This document shows positions 63,142-64,000 of a stretch of DNA of 64,000 nucleotides, one piece after another (the stretch's first letter is position 1; each line of letters opens with the position of its first letter). The stretch is from assembly GCF_900093605.1 (NCBI RefSeq), contig NZ_FLYE01000012.1, positions 186,001 through 250,000 of the forward strand, read 5' to 3'. A program made the translations under genes and the position numbers. The notes beneath the pieces were generated by a model. That model saw nothing but the letters and a program-made list of their open reading frames with translations. It did no database searches and was not told where the DNA came from. The DNA is from Candidatus Terasakiella magnetica. GTDB taxonomy: Bacteria > Pseudomonadota > Alphaproteobacteria > Rhodospirillales > Terasakiellaceae.

Positions 63142-63180
63142 AAATCCCCGCGCTCTATTTTAAGAGGCGGGGGTTTTTGT
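63142..63180. terminator. bidirectional terminator between a small gene and dnaJ
   Basis: CCCCGC (63146-63151) pairs with GCGGGG (63167-63172) with an inner CTC/GAG pairing, with A-run and T-run on the two sides. It ends dnaJ transcription on the minus strand and the small gene on the plus strand. Confidence 0.88.
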
Positions 63181-63182
63181 TT

Positions 63183-64000
63183 TTACTCTGTCAGGTCTTC
63201 AAAGAAGTCTTTGACTTTGCTGAAGAAACCTTGGGTTTCGGGGCTGTGTTTTTCAACATTGCCGCCACCGGCTGCTTCAAACTGTTTCAGGATATCTTTT
63301 TGTTCCTTGGTCAGTTTCACTGGCGTTTCAACCGAGACTTCTACAAACATGTCCCCGCGCGCCGCTGAGCGCATGACGCTCATGCCTTTGGAACGCAGAC
63401 GGAATTGATTACCGCCTTGTGTCCCTTCAGGGATTTTAATGCGTGCACGCCCGCCATCAACGGTCGGGACCTCAATCTCACCACCAAGGGCGGCTGTGGT
63501 CATGGGGATGGGCACTTCACAGAAAATATTGGCACCTTCGCGTTGGAAAATGCGATGGGGAGCCACAGATAAGAAGATGTAGAGATCACCACTTGGCGCA
63601 CCGCGCAATCCGGCTTCACCTTCACCGGTTAGGCGAATGCGTGTGCCATCTTCCACACCTGCAGGTACGGAAACAGACAAGTTTTTGGATTTACGCTCAC
63701 GCCCTGTACCGCCACAAACACCACACGGATCTGAAATGACTGATCCCGCACCGTGACACGTTGGGCAGGTCCGCTCAATGGTGAAGAAACCTTGTTGGGC
63801 ACGCACTTTGCCGCGACCATGACAGCTTGGGCACATGCTTGGCGGTTTGCCGCCTTCAGAACCCGTACCTTCACAAGAATCACAATTGACTGAAGTTGGC
63901 ACTTCGATGGTAGCTTTTTTGCCGTTATAGGCATCTTCAAGGCTGATTTCCATGTTATAGCGCAAATCTGCACCGCGACCGGAAGACTGGCCTCGCCCGC
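63183..64000 (-). CDS. dnaJ: chaperone DnaJ, 5' end outside the window
   Basis: This is the Hsp40 partner of DnaK. The part seen contains the zinc-finger region with four CxxCxGxG repeats ([32 protein letters not shown]). It is followed by the C-terminal substrate-binding domains ([23 protein letters not shown], then [14 protein letters not shown]-type strands) and a short tail. The J domain and the Gly-rich start lie beyond 64000; the in-frame sequence runs to the edge as a Gly/Ser/Arg-rich stretch. The stop is at 63183 and a terminator follows. Confidence 0.97.
   Translation of the reverse strand, partial: GRGQSSGRGADLRYNMEISLEDAYNGKKATIEVPTSVNCDSCEGTGSEGGKPPSMCPSCHGRGKVRAQQGFFTIERTCPTCHGAGSVISDPCGVCGGTGRERKSKNLSVSVPAGVEDGTRIRLTGEGEAGLRGAPSGDLYIFLSVAPHRIFQREGANIFCEVPIPMTTAALGGEIEVPTVDGGRARIKIPEGTQGGNQFRLRSKGMSVMRSAARGDMFVEVSVETPVKLTKEQKDILKQFEAAGGGNVEKHSPETQGFFSKVKDFFEDLTE

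Overview
The window looks like chromosomal DNA from an alphaproteobacterium, most likely a marine or aquatic Rhodospirillales-type organism. Three things point there: the gene order around hemE, the cluster mnmE-mnmG-rsmG-parA-parB, and three tandem porins whose mature proteins begin ADPIKLS. Base composition is moderate, roughly mid-40s percent GC by eye. No rRNA, tRNA, CRISPR array, prophage or transposase gene was seen. The identification rests on recognisable protein motifs and synteny; no database search was run.

The most important landmark is a gene-free stretch at 10933-11367 between ppsR and hemE. It holds several DnaA-box-like nonamers and three GACTC sites, and it has the position of oriC in Caulobacter and Rickettsia. 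Genes to its left run mostly leftward (ppsR, maf, aroE, coaE, dnaQ, then the tim44-like gene and mltA). Genes to its right run mostly rightward (hemE, hemH, hemJ, rho, mnmE, mnmG, rsmG, parA, parB). Four parS sites lie at 18.6-27.2 kb, beside or inside genes near parAB. The window therefore probably contains both the replication origin and the chromosome partitioning centre.

Region by region: 0-5 kb carries a polysaccharide deacetylase, a REC-REC-GGDEF protein, a small Coq4-like protein, mltA and a Tim44-like protein. 5-11 kb carries fxsA, secB, a FecR-domain protein and the dnaQ/coaE/aroE/maf/ppsR cluster. 11-17 kb carries haem synthesis genes, rho and a glycosyltransferase. 17-23 kb carries a small K+-channel-like protein, DUF4197, pirin, quinone oxidoreductase, ogt and a DUF255 thioredoxin-fold protein. 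23-30 kb is the mnmE to parB block. 30-36 kb carries a LysR regulator, holA, lptE, leuS and a DUF3576 lipoprotein. 36-40 kb is the porin array. 40-48 kb carries a ThiE-like protein, a YggS protein, an L,D-transpeptidase, ribA, a response regulator with a membrane cyclase, a macrodomain protein and two DUF2189 proteins. 48-53 kb carries inner-core heptose genes (gmhA, hldE), a UDP-glucuronate decarboxylase-like gene and two small related ORFs. 52.7-55.3 kb holds two tandem paralogues resembling eroded GGDEF/EAL proteins. 55-61 kb carries cobalamin genes (cbiB, cobO, cobQ) with MBL and SYLF proteins between them. 61-64 kb carries methyltransferases and the 5'-truncated dnaJ.

The least explained items are these. 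A 267-bp structured repeat occurs twice (about 7.0 and 46.9 kb), with nested hairpins and paired compensatory base changes. The tandem degenerate EAL-like proteins appear to have lost their catalytic motifs. The class III cyclase lacks a substrate-binding segment and has Lys in place of the transition-state Arg. Two neighbouring genes of 62 and 65 codons encode related proteins.
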